Positions 11,743 to 12,113 of a stretch of 12,113 nucleotides of DNA are shown here, one piece after another (the stretch's first letter is position 1; each line of letters begins with the position of its first letter). The DNA lies in the NCBI GenBank assembly GCA_050739495.1, contig JBOIBL010000260.1, forward strand, positions 1-12,113, written 5' to 3'. The position numbers and the translations under genes were made by a program. Source of the stretch: DASSKW01 sp050739495. Its GTDB lineage: Bacteria; Pseudomonadota; Gammaproteobacteria; Natronospirales; REEB76. The notes below the pieces were generated by a model. It saw nothing but the letters and a program-made list of their open reading frames with translations, was not told where the DNA came from and did no database searches.

Positions 11743-12113
11743 ACCCTGCCAACTCGCTTCATGATCCAGCGGCACGCCTGGAACACTACCTGCACGACAA
11801 TATCCCGCTGGTGCAGCACATGCAGATCCAGGTGGTGTCGTACGACGAACATGGGCTGGTATTGAGTGCCCCGCTGGCTGCCAACATCAATCACAAACTC
11901 ACCGCGTTCGGCGGCAGCCTTGCCGCGCTGGCCACGCTGGCATGCTGGGGGGTCTTATGGCTGATGCTGGAGCCGAAACCGGATCTGCATATCGTGGTCA
12001 ATGAATCGCACATCCGCTATCTGCGTCCGGTCACCGAGACGCTGGTGGCAAAATGTGCGCTGCCTGATGCGGTGGCACGAGAGCGTTTCATCGATACGCT
12101 GCAACGGCGTCGC
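11739..12113 (+). CDS. YiiD-C-terminal-type putative thioesterase (hotdog fold), cut by window edge
   Basis: The frame is open from ATG 11739 to the window end (125 residues visible, no stop). The segment N-H-K-L-T-A-F-G-G-S-L (51-61), then L-A-T-L-A, resembles the putative thioesterase domain found at the C-terminus of E. coli YiiD, where N-H-x-G-T-A-F-G-G-S is usual; here Leu54 replaces the Gly. S-H-I-R-Y-L-R-P-V (90-98) is the second conserved block. Family members are hotdog-fold proteins thought to hydrolyse acyl-CoA-type thioesters; the substrate is unknown. The N-terminal acetyltransferase domain of YiiD is absent, so this is a stand-alone domain. A 4-nt ATGA overlap with the moeB-like gene indicates co-translation. 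Confidence 0.82.
   Translation, partial: MNPANSLHDPAARLEHYLHDNIPLVQHMQIQVVSYDEHGLVLSAPLAANINHKLTAFGGSLAALATLACWGVLWLMLEPKPDLHIVVNESHIRYLRPVTETLVAKCALPDAVARERFIDTLQRRR

Overview
The window looks like chromosomal DNA from a moderately GC-rich proteobacterium, most likely a gammaproteobacterium. This is an inference from the housekeeping genes (prfA, prmC, moeB, ppiB, marC), from the bacterial gene order hemA-prfA-prmC-moeB known from relatives such as Pseudomonas, and from the protein sequences. There is no phage, transposase, rRNA, tRNA or CRISPR signal.

Layout, left to right. (1) 1-878: 3' part of prfA (peptide release factor 1), cut by the window edge. (2) 865-2507, minus strand: two translationally coupled, mutually related polytopic membrane proteins, convergent with prfA. 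(3) 2508-3022: no intact gene; it holds a decayed peroxiredoxin-like remnant on the minus strand and, at its right end, a promoter with a perfect palindrome over the predicted transcription start. (4) 3023-4545, plus strand: a compact three-gene unit of a small four-helix membrane protein with an internal duplication, a DUF2231 membrane protein and a SufR-like (Fe-S type) repressor. (5) 4558-5160, minus: a prolyl hydroxylase with the spacing of the HIF hydroxylase PHD2. (6) 5417-5602: a small lipoprotein followed by a strong double-hairpin, bidirectional terminator. (7) 5713-8499, minus: a reverse-transsulfuration pair, cystathionine beta-synthase then cystathionine gamma-lyase. Each is preceded, a few tens of bases before its start codon, by a copy of the same structured 152-204 nt element. 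(8) 8826-10192, plus: prmC, the methyltransferase that modifies the GGQ glutamine of release factors, then ppiB. (9) 10241-10876, minus: marC. (10) 10987 to the end: moeB/thiF-type E1-like enzyme, overlapping by 4 bp a YiiD-type thioesterase cut by the window edge.

How it fits together. prfA and prmC are functional partners and usually neighbours; here about 8 kb of accessory genes separates them, and moeB, another usual neighbour, lies a further 1.3 kb on. The accessory block has an iron/oxygen/sulfur flavour: Fe-S type repressor, Fe(II)/2-oxoglutarate oxygenase, cysteine synthesis from homocysteine, and a peroxiredoxin relic.

The two most interesting items are the duplicated structured leader in front of cbs and cgl, which is either an undescribed cis-regulatory RNA or a mobile palindromic repeat, and the SufR-like operon with a CAAG-N6-CTTG palindrome whose architecture resembles the known CAAC-N6-GTTG SufR operator.
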